DNA from: CAZDET01 sp964504335
GTDB taxonomy: Bacteria > Bacteroidota > Bacteroidia > Chitinophagales > Saprospiraceae
Reading direction: 5' to 3'
DNA length: 59,497 nucleotides
Assembly: GCA_964504335.1 (NCBI GenBank)
Contig: CAZDET010000028.1
Location: 1-59,497, forward strand
A model generated the notes under the pieces. It made no database searches. It saw only the letters and a list, made by a program, of their open reading frames with translations, and was not told the origin of the DNA. Of the stretch, positions 6,560 to 15,041 are shown piece by piece. The translations under genes and the position numbers were made by a program. Each line of letters opens with the position of its first letter. Position 1 is the stretch's first letter.

Positions 6560-8533
6560 TTATCCCAACGTATCCGACTGATCTTTTGCCACATTATTGA
6601 CTACGCCCGCCCATTCCTGAGTGGTTTCGGTAGTGTCTATCGGGCGCGGACCGATCAAATCGATGATATCCTTTTTTTGCAGTACTTCTTTTTCGAGTAG
6701 TGCGTTGGCTAGCACTTCCAATTCGTGCCGGCGGGATCGGAGCAGATCCTTCGCGCGGTTGTACTGCGACTCGACGAGCTTGCGTACTTCGTCGTCGATG
6801 AGGGTGGCGGTTTCATCCGAATAGGGGCGCTGGTACGTATCCTGCGACATGCCGTAAAAGCTGACCTGCCCCACGTTCGGGTTCATTCCGTAGATGGTAA
6901 TCATGTCGTAGGCCATCTTGGTGACCCGGTCGAGGTCGTTTTGTGCGCCGGTACTGATCTTATCGAATACTACCTGCTCGGCGGCGCGGCCGCCGAAGGT
7001 CATGCACATCTGATCGAGCATTTGCTCGGTGCGGGTAATGTATTGTTCTTTCGGAAGGTATTGGGCATAGCCCAGGGCAGCGACACCCCGCGGCACAATG
7101 GTCACCTTTACGAGCGGCATGGCGTGCTCGAGGTACCAACCGCAGACGGCGTGGCCGGCTTCGTGGTAGGCAATGATGCGTTTTTCTTCCGGATGGATGA
7201 GCTTATTTTTCTTCTCCAGGCCACCGATCACCTTATCGAGGGCGTAGTTGAAGTCTTCGAGTTCGACGGATTTTTTATTGCGACGGGCGGCAATCAGAGC
7301 CGCTTCGTTGCACACGTTGGCGATCTCGGCACCGGCGAAACCGGGTGTCATTTCGGCCAACGTCATCGGATCGATTTCTTCGGAGACCTTAATTGTCTTG
7401 AGGTGTACTTTAAAGATCTGCGCCCGTCCTTGCAAGTCGGGCCGGTCGATGGCGATCTGACGGTCGAAGCGGCCCGGGCGCAGCAGGGCCGTGTCGAGTA
7501 CGTCGGGTCGGTTGGTGGCTGCCATCAAAATAACACCCTTATCGGTGCTGAAGCCATCCATTTCGACCAACAGTTGGTTGAGCGTATTCTCGCGTTCGTC
7601 GTTGCCACCCTGTATGCTGTTGCGCCCGCGGGCGCGGCCGATGGCGTCTATCTCGTCGATGAAGATGATGCAAGGCGCTTTTTCCCGTGCCTGCTTAAAC
7701 AGGTCGCGGACGCGGGATGCACCAACCCCGACAAACATCTCTACAAAGTCGGATCCGGACATGGAAAAGAAAGGAACGCCGGCTTCGCCTGCAACAGCCT
7801 TGGCCAGCAGGGTTTTGCCCGTACCCGGAGGGCCTACGAGCAACACGCCTTTGGGGATCTTGCCGCCGAGGGCGGTGTATTTCTTCGGATTTTTCAGGAA
7901 ATCAACCACTTCCATCACTTCTTCCTTGGCCTCGTCGAGGCCGGCCACATCGGCGAAGGTGATGGATACTTTGCTGTTTTGATCGAACAGGGTGGCCTTC
8001 GACTTGCCAATACTGAAAATCTGGGCTCCGGGGCCGCCGGCCCCTCCGCTGACGCGACGCATAATAAAGATCCAGATAACGACTAGAACGATCAGCGGGA
8101 GTACCCAATTCAGGATGCCGCTCAGAATATTCTGCCGCTTATCGTACGTTTCATTGATCCGCTGATCGGCCGGAATATTTTCCTTGGCGTAAATCTCGTC
8201 CAGCTTTTCCTTAAACACCTCTACGGAGCCGATATTCAGCCAGTAGTTGTAGTCTTGGATGCTGAACTTTCCACTGGCGGCATCGCTGTACGTTTCCTTG
8301 TCTTCTAGGGCGCTTTCCTTTAGGTAGATGTAAGCGTATTCGCTGTTGATCACTTCGATCTTCTCGACGTGGTTGCGCGCCAGCATGGCCCCGAGGTCTT
8401 CGTAGGTGGCCTTGCCGGTATTCACACCGTTGTAGGCGATATAGTTGAGTACCGCCAGAAAAACCGCAATAGCAGCGTAGATCCAGAAAGAGCTGAAGCG
8501 GGAACCCGGTGATTTATTTTGGTTGTTTTCCAT
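6560..8533 (-). CDS. ftsH: ATP-dependent zinc metalloprotease FtsH
   Basis: FtsH is a membrane-anchored hexameric AAA+ protease that degrades misfolded membrane proteins and short-lived regulators. The ATG at 8533 gives 657 aa beginning MENNQNKSPG, then a first membrane helix (about 15-33), a periplasmic segment and a second helix near 145. The Walker A motif GPPGTGKT is near residue 236, Walker B IIFIDEIDA follows, and the zinc site HEAGH is near 457. The frame is open further to 8602, but that extension is unlike the family. It is convergent with crtY and lies downstream of rsfS, from which it may be co-transcribed. Confidence 0.95.
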   Translation of the reverse strand: MENNQNKSPGSRFSSFWIYAAIAVFLAVLNYIAYNGVNTGKATYEDLGAMLARNHVEKIEVINSEYAYIYLKESALEDKETYSDAASGKFSIQDYNYWLNIGSVEVFKEKLDEIYAKENIPADQRINETYDKRQNILSGILNWVLPLIVLVVIWIFIMRRVSGGAGGPGAQIFSIGKSKATLFDQNSKVSITFADVAGLDEAKEEVMEVVDFLKNPKKYTALGGKIPKGVLLVGPPGTGKTLLAKAVAGEAGVPFFSMSGSDFVEMFVGVGASRVRDLFKQAREKAPCIIFIDEIDAIGRARGRNSIQGGNDERENTLNQLLVEMDGFSTDKGVILMAATNRPDVLDTALLRPGRFDRQIAIDRPDLQGRAQIFKVHLKTIKVSEEIDPMTLAEMTPGFAGAEIANVCNEAALIAARRNKKSVELEDFNYALDKVIGGLEKKNKLIHPEEKRIIAYHEAGHAVCGWYLEHAMPLVKVTIVPRGVAALGYAQYLPKEQYITRTEQMLDQMCMTFGGRAAEQVVFDKISTGAQNDLDRVTKMAYDMITIYGMNPNVGQVSFYGMSQDTYQRPYSDETATLIDDEVRKLVESQYNRAKDLLRSRRHELEVLANALLEKEVLQKKDIIDLIGPRPIDTTETTQEWAGVVNNVAKDQSDTLG

Positions 8534-8642
8534 TCTTACTGCTTTAAATGCCCATCGGCCAAGAAAGACAGGGTTTAGAGAGGGGAACGAATGTGCCTGC
8601 AATTCGTTGCCTTGGCCAACCGGCTTTTACACCTCCACCCTA

Positions 8643-9032
8643 TTACAATGTTTCGTACTCGGTGAGCACCGCGTCGCTCCAAAGATCCTCTAACTCGTAG
8701 TAACTACGTGTCTCGTGATAAAAAATATGGACAACTGTGTCGAAATAGTCGAGGCAAATCCAGTGCGCCTGGCGGGTCCCCTCCGTATGGGAAGGATATA
8801 ATCCGAGTTCTTCTTTCAATCGGCGGCTTACGTTTTCCGAAATGGCCCGTACCTGGGTGTTTGACTCGCCCTCGCAGATGATGAAGAAATCCGCTGGGGA
8901 GTCTTCGAGTTGACGCAGGTCGAGTTTCACAATGTTTTTTCCCTTAATGTCCTGAATGCTGTCAATAATGATGTCGTTAATGACTTCAGAAGATTGAGAT
9001 TGCGGATCACGCAGCTTGATGGATGAATTCAA
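8643..9032 (-). CDS. rsfS: Ribosome silencing factor RsfS
   Basis: RsfS (DUF143) binds uL14 of the 50S subunit and blocks subunit joining in starvation. The family core is clear: KNIVKLDLRQLEDSPADFFIICEGES, SNTQVRAISENVSRRLKEEL and WICLDYFDTVVHIFYHETR (given here in parts of the protein's middle and end). There is no in-frame ATG. TTG codons at 9077, 9041 and 9032 are possible starts. I prefer 9032, giving 129 aa, because a strong hairpin abuts 9077 and an A-rich stretch precedes 9032. The gene is divergent from birA and lies 109 bases upstream of ftsH. Confidence 0.9.
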   Translation of the reverse strand: MNSSIKLRDPQSQSSEVINDIIIDSIQDIKGKNIVKLDLRQLEDSPADFFIICEGESNTQVRAISENVSRRLKEELGLYPSHTEGTRQAHWICLDYFDTVVHIFYHETRSYYELEDLWSDAVLTEYETL

Positions 9033-9077
9033 ACTCAGCAATGATTTTTTTGGTTCCCTGACTACTCCCCAAATCAA

Positions 9078-9108
9078 CGCGGCGTCGGCAGAACCGGCAA
9101 ACGCCGCG
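9078..9108 (-). promoter_or_regulatory. GC-rich hairpin in the rsfS leader
   Basis: CGCGGCGT (9078-9085) pairs perfectly with ACGCCGCG (9101-9108), with an inner CGG/CCG pairing. It is an isolated GC-rich stem in an AT-rich intergenic region and ends exactly next to the outermost possible TTG start of rsfS. It may shape translation or RNA stability of the rsfS leader. A weak palindrome, ggcatc-gatgcc, lies further upstream at 9165-9182. Confidence 0.4.
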
Positions 9109-9201
9109 GGAGAACTCAGAAAGGATTTGTTTTAACTTACACCTGATTCTTGAGAATAAATATAAGGCATCACTACGGATGCCAAAAATTAAACGCACAA
9201 G

Positions 9202-9972
9202 TTGTCCACTAACAACACCCTTTTTATTGGAAAAGTTGCTCATACCTTTGAGCGTCTGCCCTCTACAAATGAGTACGCAATTGATCTACTAGCAAAGACC
9301 AAACCAGCCGAAGGAACGGTCATCCTGACAGCCGATCAGTACCAGGGGAAAGGTCAATTTGGCAGCACCTGGAGCGTAGATGCCGGGCAAAACCTCACGC
9401 TGAGTATTATTTTGTATCCCACCTTTCTTGGTGCCGCCCGGCAGTTCTTGTTGTCTCAGGTCGCATCGCTGGCAGTAGCGGAAACGGTGCGCAACCAGCT
9501 CCCAGCCGGCGTAGCAGTAGCGGTTAAGTGGCCCAACGACATTCTGGTGGACGATCGCAAAGTGGCGGGTATCCTCATTCAAAACAGCTTGCAAGGCCAG
9601 CAATTGCAGTGGTCGGTGGTGGGGATTGGCCTGAATGTTAATCAATCGGTCTTTCCGACTCATCTGAGTCAGGCGGCCAGTCTGCTCCAAATTGCCGGGA
9701 AGCCGGTGGAAATCGATAGCCTCCGGCACGAACTCTTCTTTCGACTCGAGCAATATTATCTGCAACTCCGCAGTGGCGCTATATTGGACATTCGGCAGGC
9801 CTACGCCCATCAGCTATATCGCAACGGCCGGCCCAGTCAATTCCAAACGGCAGAAGGAGCCGTGTTTACCGGCGCGATTTCGGGGGTCGATGAGCAAGGT
9901 CGGCTGCTCATCGAAACCGAACAGGGCATTCGGCACTTTCACTTGAAGGAAGTGTCTTTCCTTCATAAATGA
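9202..9972 (+). CDS. birA: Biotin--[acetyl-CoA-carboxylase] ligase
   Basis: The enzyme makes biotinyl-AMP and transfers biotin to the carboxyl carrier protein. The 256-aa protein begins directly with the catalytic domain (no N-terminal HTH repressor domain): the substrate-binding loop GKGQFGSTW is at residues 49-57 and KWPNDILVDDRKVAGIL near 110. A short C-terminal SH3-like part follows. The start is TTG at 9202, since no ATG lies near the conserved N-terminus. It is divergent from rsfS and 7 bases upstream of cinA. Lacking an HTH, it is an enzyme only and should not regulate biotin genes. Confidence 0.93.
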   Translation: MSTNNTLFIGKVAHTFERLPSTNEYAIDLLAKTKPAEGTVILTADQYQGKGQFGSTWSVDAGQNLTLSIILYPTFLGAARQFLLSQVASLAVAETVRNQLPAGVAVAVKWPNDILVDDRKVAGILIQNSLQGQQLQWSVVGIGLNVNQSVFPTHLSQAASLLQIAGKPVEIDSLRHELFFRLEQYYLQLRSGAILDIRQAYAHQLYRNGRPSQFQTAEGAVFTGAISGVDEQGRLLIETEQGIRHFHLKEVSFLHK

Positions 9973-9979
9973 GTATTTC

Positions 9980-11266
9980 ATGCAAGTGTATCTACTGACC
10001 ATCGGTGATGAGATCCTCGTCGGGCAGATCGTCGACACCAATTCGGCAAATATGGCCCGGCAGCTGACGCTGGAGGGTATTGAAGTTGCCGAGAAGTCGA
10101 GTGTTGCCGATTCCACCCTGGGCATCCGGGCGGGCCTCGACCGGGCTCTGGCCACGGCCGACGTCGTACTGACGACCGGAGGCCTGGGGCCTACCAAGGA
10201 CGACATCACCAAAAAGGTGCTGGCCGATTATTTTGGTACCGAGCTCCGTTTTCATGCACCCACCTGGGAGCGGATGGAACGCTTCTTCGAGCGGTTCGGC
10301 CGCCAGCCGAAGGAGGTACACCGCCAGCAGTGTTACTTGCCCGCCGCGGCGGAAATACTCGTCAATAAAATGGGTACGGCACCGGGTATGTGGTTCGAAC
10401 GCGAGGGGAAGGTACTGGCCGCCATGCCGGGGGTTCCCTACGAGATGCAGTACCTGATGGAGGAAGAAATCCTGCCGCGCCTGCGGCAGCGGCGGCGGGG
10501 ACCGCGCGTAATGTATCGCACCCTGCTGACGGCGGGAGCCGGCGAAACCGATATAGCAGCCCTCATCGAAGAAGTGGAAGCGGGCCTGCCCGACTATCTT
10601 CACCTGGCCTATCTGCCCAATCTCGGTACAGTGCGGGTGCGCATTACGGGTCGACATGTAGACGAAACCCAACTGCGGACCGAACTCGACTACTGGTACA
10701 GCCAGATGCGGGAGCGCCTCGATGAATTTCTGTTTGGTATGGATGAGGATACCCTCTCCTCGGCGGTAGGACGCATGCTCCGGCAGCGGCAACTGCGGCT
10801 CGGAACGGCCGAAAGCTGCACGGGTGGCTACCTGGCGCATCAGATAACGGCTGTTTCGGGTAGTTCGGACTACTTCATGGGTAGCATTATTGCCTACAGC
10901 AATGAGCTCAAGCAGCGACTACTACAGGTACAGGCAACCACCCTGGAGGCACACGGGGCGGTTAGCGAAGCGACGGTTCTGGAGATGGTTCGGGGTGGTT
11001 TGGAGACCCTCGACGTCGATTTGGTGCTCGCCACATCGGGCATCGCCGGTCCCGGCGGTGGTACGCCCGACAAGCCGGTCGGGACCATTTGGCTGGCCGT
11101 CGGCAATAAAACGGAACAACAGGCGTATCTGATACGAGCGGGAAAAGATCGGGTGAAAAACATCGAATTTGCCACCAATCAGGCACTGAACCTACTGCGA
11201 AAATTCGTACGTAAACACTATCCGCAACCGGCCGTTGAAGCAAATGAGGACTTGTCGGTCCGTTAA
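9980..11266 (+). CDS. cinA: CinA family protein, nicotinamide-nucleotide amidohydrolase
   Basis: A full-length two-domain CinA of 428 aa. Residues 1-170 are the MoCF/COG1058 domain (LTIGDEILVGQIVDTNS and TTGGLGPTKDD), linked to ADP-ribose pyrophosphatase activity in studied members. Residues from about 265 are the PncC amidase domain that deamidates NMN in pyridine nucleotide recycling, with GTAESCTGGYLAHQITAVSG and ATSGIAGPGGGTPDKPVG visible. It follows birA after 7 bases and is probably in the same transcript. The promoter of the next gene lies inside its last codons. Confidence 0.93.
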   Translation: MQVYLLTIGDEILVGQIVDTNSANMARQLTLEGIEVAEKSSVADSTLGIRAGLDRALATADVVLTTGGLGPTKDDITKKVLADYFGTELRFHAPTWERMERFFERFGRQPKEVHRQQCYLPAAAEILVNKMGTAPGMWFEREGKVLAAMPGVPYEMQYLMEEEILPRLRQRRRGPRVMYRTLLTAGAGETDIAALIEEVEAGLPDYLHLAYLPNLGTVRVRITGRHVDETQLRTELDYWYSQMRERLDEFLFGMDEDTLSSAVGRMLRQRQLRLGTAESCTGGYLAHQITAVSGSSDYFMGSIIAYSNELKQRLLQVQATTLEAHGAVSEATVLEMVRGGLETLDVDLVLATSGIAGPGGGTPDKPVGTIWLAVGNKTEQQAYLIRAGKDRVKNIEFATNQALNLLRKFVRKHYPQPAVEANEDLSVR

Positions 11267-11282
11267 AAACCGAGTATTTTTG
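11252..11282 (+). promoter_or_regulatory. Bacteroidota promoter for the E2 gene
   Basis: TTG at 11252-11254 is followed after 20 bases by TATTTTTG at 11275-11282, a full match to TTG-N19/21-TAnnTTTG. It overlaps the 3' end of cinA and would start a transcript near 11289, about 70 bases before the E2 start codon. Confidence 0.6.
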
Positions 11283-11359
11283 CGCCGCCCGACGGCTCTA
11301 CCTTTCCACTATATCGGTAGGCCGATAACCAATAAAATCTGAATTACAAGCAACGTATT

Positions 11360-12676
11360 ATGGCTGAGATCGAATTAGTAATGCCGAAGATGGGGGAAAG
11401 TATCATGGAGGCCACCATCCTGAACTGGGTGAAAAAAGAAGGCGACTACGTCGAGGTAGATGATACAATTCTCGAAATTGCTACCGACAAGGTCGACTCG
11501 GAAGTGCCCGCTCCCGTCAGTGGTACCATCGCCAAGATTTTGTTCGAAGAAAATGACACGGTAGAGGTGGGAAAGGTCATTGCCCTCATCAATGCCGAAA
11601 GCGAGGAGGATGTTCCTGCTGCCGGCCCTGAAACGTCGGATACCCCGGCATCCAGCAACGGCAGCCACCAACCCGATCGCCAGGCCCGGCAGCCCGAGCC
11701 GGCAATGGTAGAGGCGGCCCCGGCTCCCGTGAGTAGTGGCGATCGATTCTACAGCCCGCTGGTGCGCAACATTGCCAAAGAGGAGGGGATCTCCCAGCAA
11801 GAATTAGATCAGATTGAAGGATCAGGCCTGAACGGGCGGGTCACGAAGCACGACATCCTCGCCTACGTCGAAAACCGAGGAGCTATTCAGCCCCAGCCTA
11901 CGTCGAAACCTCAGCCCCAACCCGCTGCACGTCCTGCGCCGGCAAGCCCGCCGTTGAAGGCAGGTGAAAACGTAGAGATCATCGAGATGGATCGGATGCG
12001 TCGAATGATCGCCGATCATATGGTGCATAGTAAGCATACCTCTCCCCACGTGACTTCGTTCGTGGAAGTGGACGTGACCAACCTCTACAATTGGCGCAGC
12101 AAAGCTAAAAAGGTCTATCAGGAGCGGTACGGAGAGAAGATCACCTTCACCCCCATATTTATCGAAGCGGTGGTGAAGGCAATTCAGGACTACCCGCTCG
12201 TCAACGTATCAGTCGATGGGTCGCGCATTATCCGTAAGAAAGAGATCAATATCGGCATGGCCGCGGCCTTGCCGAGCGGCAACCTCATCGTTCCGGTGAT
12301 TAAAAATGCCGATCACCTGAACCTGGTGGGCCTAACCAGGTCGGTCAACGACCTGGCCAACCGGGCACGCGCCAACAAGCTGAAGCCGGAAGAAATTCAA
12401 GGCGGCACCTTTACCATCACAAATGTAGGCACCTTCGGCAACCTGATGGGCACTCCGATAATCAATCAACCGCAGGTGGCGATCCTGGCTACCGGAGCTA
12501 TTCGCAAGAAGCCGGCCGTAGTAGAAACGGAGTACGGAGACGTCGTGGCGGTCCGCCAAATGATGTTTTTGTCGCTTTCTTATGATCACCGCGTGGTGGA
12601 TGGAGCCTTGGGTGGTTCATTTTTACGCCGCATCGGAGACTATTTGGAAGCTTTTTCCGTTAATCGAGAAGTATAA
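11360..12676 (+). CDS. 2-oxoacid dehydrogenase complex E2 (dihydrolipoamide acyltransferase)
   Basis: The E2 core of a 2-oxoacid dehydrogenase complex moves acyl groups from lipoyl to CoA. The 438-aa protein has one lipoyl domain (about 1-80, lipoyl Lys44 in ATDKVDSE), a Pro/Gln-rich linker, a peripheral-subunit-binding domain (about 133-172, FYSPLVRNIAKEEGI), a second linker and the acyltransferase domain with the catalytic motif DHRVVDGA near residue 409. No E1 or E3 gene is next to it, so pyruvate, 2-oxoglutarate or branched-chain substrates cannot be told apart. It has its own promoter and terminator. Confidence 0.93.
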   Translation: MAEIELVMPKMGESIMEATILNWVKKEGDYVEVDDTILEIATDKVDSEVPAPVSGTIAKILFEENDTVEVGKVIALINAESEEDVPAAGPETSDTPASSNGSHQPDRQARQPEPAMVEAAPAPVSSGDRFYSPLVRNIAKEEGISQQELDQIEGSGLNGRVTKHDILAYVENRGAIQPQPTSKPQPQPAARPAPASPPLKAGENVEIIEMDRMRRMIADHMVHSKHTSPHVTSFVEVDVTNLYNWRSKAKKVYQERYGEKITFTPIFIEAVVKAIQDYPLVNVSVDGSRIIRKKEINIGMAAALPSGNLIVPVIKNADHLNLVGLTRSVNDLANRARANKLKPEEIQGGTFTITNVGTFGNLMGTPIINQPQVAILATGAIRKKPAVVETEYGDVVAVRQMMFLSLSYDHRVVDGALGGSFLRRIGDYLEAFSVNREV

Positions 12677-12680
12677 GCCT

Positions 12681-12718
12681 CCAACTAGCGCGCGAGTTGG
12701 GCTAAATATTGTTTCTTT
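12681..12718 (+). terminator. Hairpin terminator after the E2 gene
   Basis: CCAACT (12681-12686) pairs with AGTTGG (12695-12700) around an 8-nt GC loop, 5 bases after the E2 stop. A T-rich stretch (gctaaatattgtttcttt) follows. The stem is modest, so confidence is moderate. Confidence 0.5.
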
Positions 12719-12797
12719 CCGAATTGGATTGCACTCGCCCAGTAGTTTACAAACCCCCTCCACCGAATGCACTCACGGTTGGAACAAACGTTTTGTT

Positions 12798-14942
12798 ATG
12801 CTACGGATGTGGCTTCTGGGACTATTATTATTCATCGCTCCCACATTATTTGCCCAAAAGTACGATGACCTGCTCGGACGAGCGCAACTCCTCTATCAGA
12901 ACGGTAAATTCGAAGAAGCGCTGCAACTGATGCGCACAGCCCCCAATTCGAGGGGAGTGCCCGAGGTTCAGTTTTTTCAAGCGCTGTGTCACTACCAGGT
13001 TAATCAGTTAGACCAGGCCTTATCTTTGCTTGAGGATCTGGTGAGAGACCGGCGTTCGAACTTTTCGGAGGCCTATCATTATTTAGGCCTTATTTACCAC
13101 GACCGACATCAGTTTGAAGAGGCGACCGGACATTTCAAGAATTACCTTCGCACGCTGCGGCCGGGCCATCCGGATCGGGCGATGGTGATCGAAAAGATCC
13201 GCCGGTGCGACAATGGTCAGCGCCTCAAATTTCGCGACAACCGGGTAGTAGTTGAAAATCTAGGTCCCCAGGTCAATGGCCCGGGCGACGAATTCGGGCC
13301 GGTTATCAGCCCCAATAGCTCGGGCAAGCTTTACTTTACTGCTGTACGCTCTGACAATGTCGGTGGCATGCGCAATGCCTACAACGAGCCGGACCCCATA
13401 CTTGGGAGTGCCCGCAGCGATATCTATTCTACCAAACTGATGGGAACCACGTGGTCGGCGGCCCAGCCGATGCACCACCTGCTCAACAGCCCCCGGCACG
13501 AGATCGTGCTCGACTTCAACCAAAGCGGGCGCAAGCTCTACTTTTTCCAGGGCTGGGACATGGCCAGTGGCGATTACCTCGTCGATACTTTCCAGGAGGG
13601 TACTGTCCGACAATTGCAAACGGTGCCCCTCGTCAGTCCGCTCGACATTCGCCAGGGCGATGGCACGCCCTGTTTCTTCAACGATACGCTGATCATCTTC
13701 AGCAGCCGCCGGCCGGGCGGTCAGGGAGGTCTCGACTTATGGGAAACCCGCCGCATCCGCAATACCGGCCGCTGGTCGGTGCCCCGCAACCTGGGGCCCC
13801 GAATCAACTCGGCCTACGACGAAACGACACCCTTCCTTAGTATCGACGGCCGAACGCTCTACTTCAGCACCAACGACAGCGAGCGGAGCATGGGCGGATT
13901 CGATATCGTCAAGTCTTTCTACGTAGAAGGGACCGGGCAATGGACATTGGCCGAAAACATCGGCCTGCCTATTAATTCGGCGGCAGACGATACGCACTTC
14001 CGACTTGCCCGCGACGGCTTCACCGGCTTCCTGGCCTCTTCCCGCCGCGATGGCTACGGGCAGCGGGATTTGTACGTCGTTTACTACCAGGACTTCCAGC
14101 AGGAAATGGAACCGGTCTTCTCGTTCCGGCGGGAGGAACCCGAAGTGCAAGCGCCCGTGGTGACACGGCCCACTCCCGCTCCGCCACCACAGACCCAACC
14201 CTCGATCCCTACTCCGGCCGAGCCGGCACCCGTGCGCACCGCTCCCACCGAGCCAACGGTGCCCACCTTGCCTAAGGCAACCGCCTTCGTCATCCCTTTT
14301 CCGGGACTGCAACTACCGAGCGACGGTGCGACCAGCTTTCAGCTCGAGGAAGCGCTAAAGGCACTCAATAACAACCTGGACTTACAAATGGTCGTCACTG
14401 CCTACAGCCCCACAGAAACCAGTGCCGCTTTATTCAACGGCATCAAACGGACGGAGGAAGTAGCCAACTACCTGATTGCCCACGGGGCTAATCCGGGCCG
14501 CCTTTCCCTGCGATCGGTTGCGCACAAGGGAACGCCAAGTCAGGTGTTACTCAACTTCACCCACGCCCCGGGAATCGGTATTTCCAGCGAATTGCCGGTA
14601 ATTGGGAAAAATGCACCCCTCTTTCAGGAGTCGCCCCACAACCAGATGTTTTACTACAAAGTACAGGTGGTTTCCACCCGGAAACAGGCCTACCAAAACG
14701 ACCGGCTGCTGGATCTGTTCGGCCACCCGATGGTGGAAACGCTGCCCGGCTTTGAATACTACCGCTACACCGTCGGAGCCGTTCGTACGTTCCAGGACGC
14801 AGAGGCGTTGCGTAAACGCCTACAGCAAAACGGTATTTCGGGTGCCTTCATCGTTCCCTACTACCAGGGCAGACGCGTCAACTCAGGAGAGATCACCATG
14901 TTGAGTCGGACTTTTCCGGACCTCCAGGCTTACCGACGATAG
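12798..14942 (+). CDS. TPR / PD40 beta-propeller envelope protein with OmpA-like and SPOR-like ends (PorE-like)
   Basis: The ATG at 12798 gives a 714-aa protein with a signal peptide (MLRMWLLGLLLFIAPTLFA). Order: TPR repeats (about 25-130), a WD40-like PD40 propeller (about 145-435, with blades such as GKLYFTAVRSDN and RTLYFSTNDSERSMGGFDI), a Pro-rich linker, a degenerate OmpA-like domain (about 500-595, NGIKRTEEVANYL), and a SPOR-like C-terminal domain (FYYKVQVVSTRKQAY onward). PorE of the type IX secretion system has TPR, propeller and OmpA-like parts, so a cell-wall-linked envelope role is likely. The final SPOR-like module is not part of standard PorE. Assignment to PorE is an inference; porQ lies 6.5 kb away. 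Confidence 0.75.
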   Translation: MLRMWLLGLLLFIAPTLFAQKYDDLLGRAQLLYQNGKFEEALQLMRTAPNSRGVPEVQFFQALCHYQVNQLDQALSLLEDLVRDRRSNFSEAYHYLGLIYHDRHQFEEATGHFKNYLRTLRPGHPDRAMVIEKIRRCDNGQRLKFRDNRVVVENLGPQVNGPGDEFGPVISPNSSGKLYFTAVRSDNVGGMRNAYNEPDPILGSARSDIYSTKLMGTTWSAAQPMHHLLNSPRHEIVLDFNQSGRKLYFFQGWDMASGDYLVDTFQEGTVRQLQTVPLVSPLDIRQGDGTPCFFNDTLIIFSSRRPGGQGGLDLWETRRIRNTGRWSVPRNLGPRINSAYDETTPFLSIDGRTLYFSTNDSERSMGGFDIVKSFYVEGTGQWTLAENIGLPINSAADDTHFRLARDGFTGFLASSRRDGYGQRDLYVVYYQDFQQEMEPVFSFRREEPEVQAPVVTRPTPAPPPQTQPSIPTPAEPAPVRTAPTEPTVPTLPKATAFVIPFPGLQLPSDGATSFQLEEALKALNNNLDLQMVVTAYSPTETSAALFNGIKRTEEVANYLIAHGANPGRLSLRSVAHKGTPSQVLLNFTHAPGIGISSELPVIGKNAPLFQESPHNQMFYYKVQVVSTRKQAYQNDRLLDLFGHPMVETLPGFEYYRYTVGAVRTFQDAEALRKRLQQNGISGAFIVPYYQGRRVNSGEITMLSRTFPDLQAYRR

Positions 14943-15041
14943 TTTACTCTTGACAGCCACTTGATCATTGAGCGTAAGTCTTATCTTACCTTTCAAAATG
15001 GGCCTTCGAACAGTCGATCGCTTTCTGAAAGCTATTTTACA

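Noticed and set aside
6725..8086. 453-residue plus-strand ORF
   Set aside because: It is antisense to ftsH, whose protein motifs are certain; the ORF shows no family motif.
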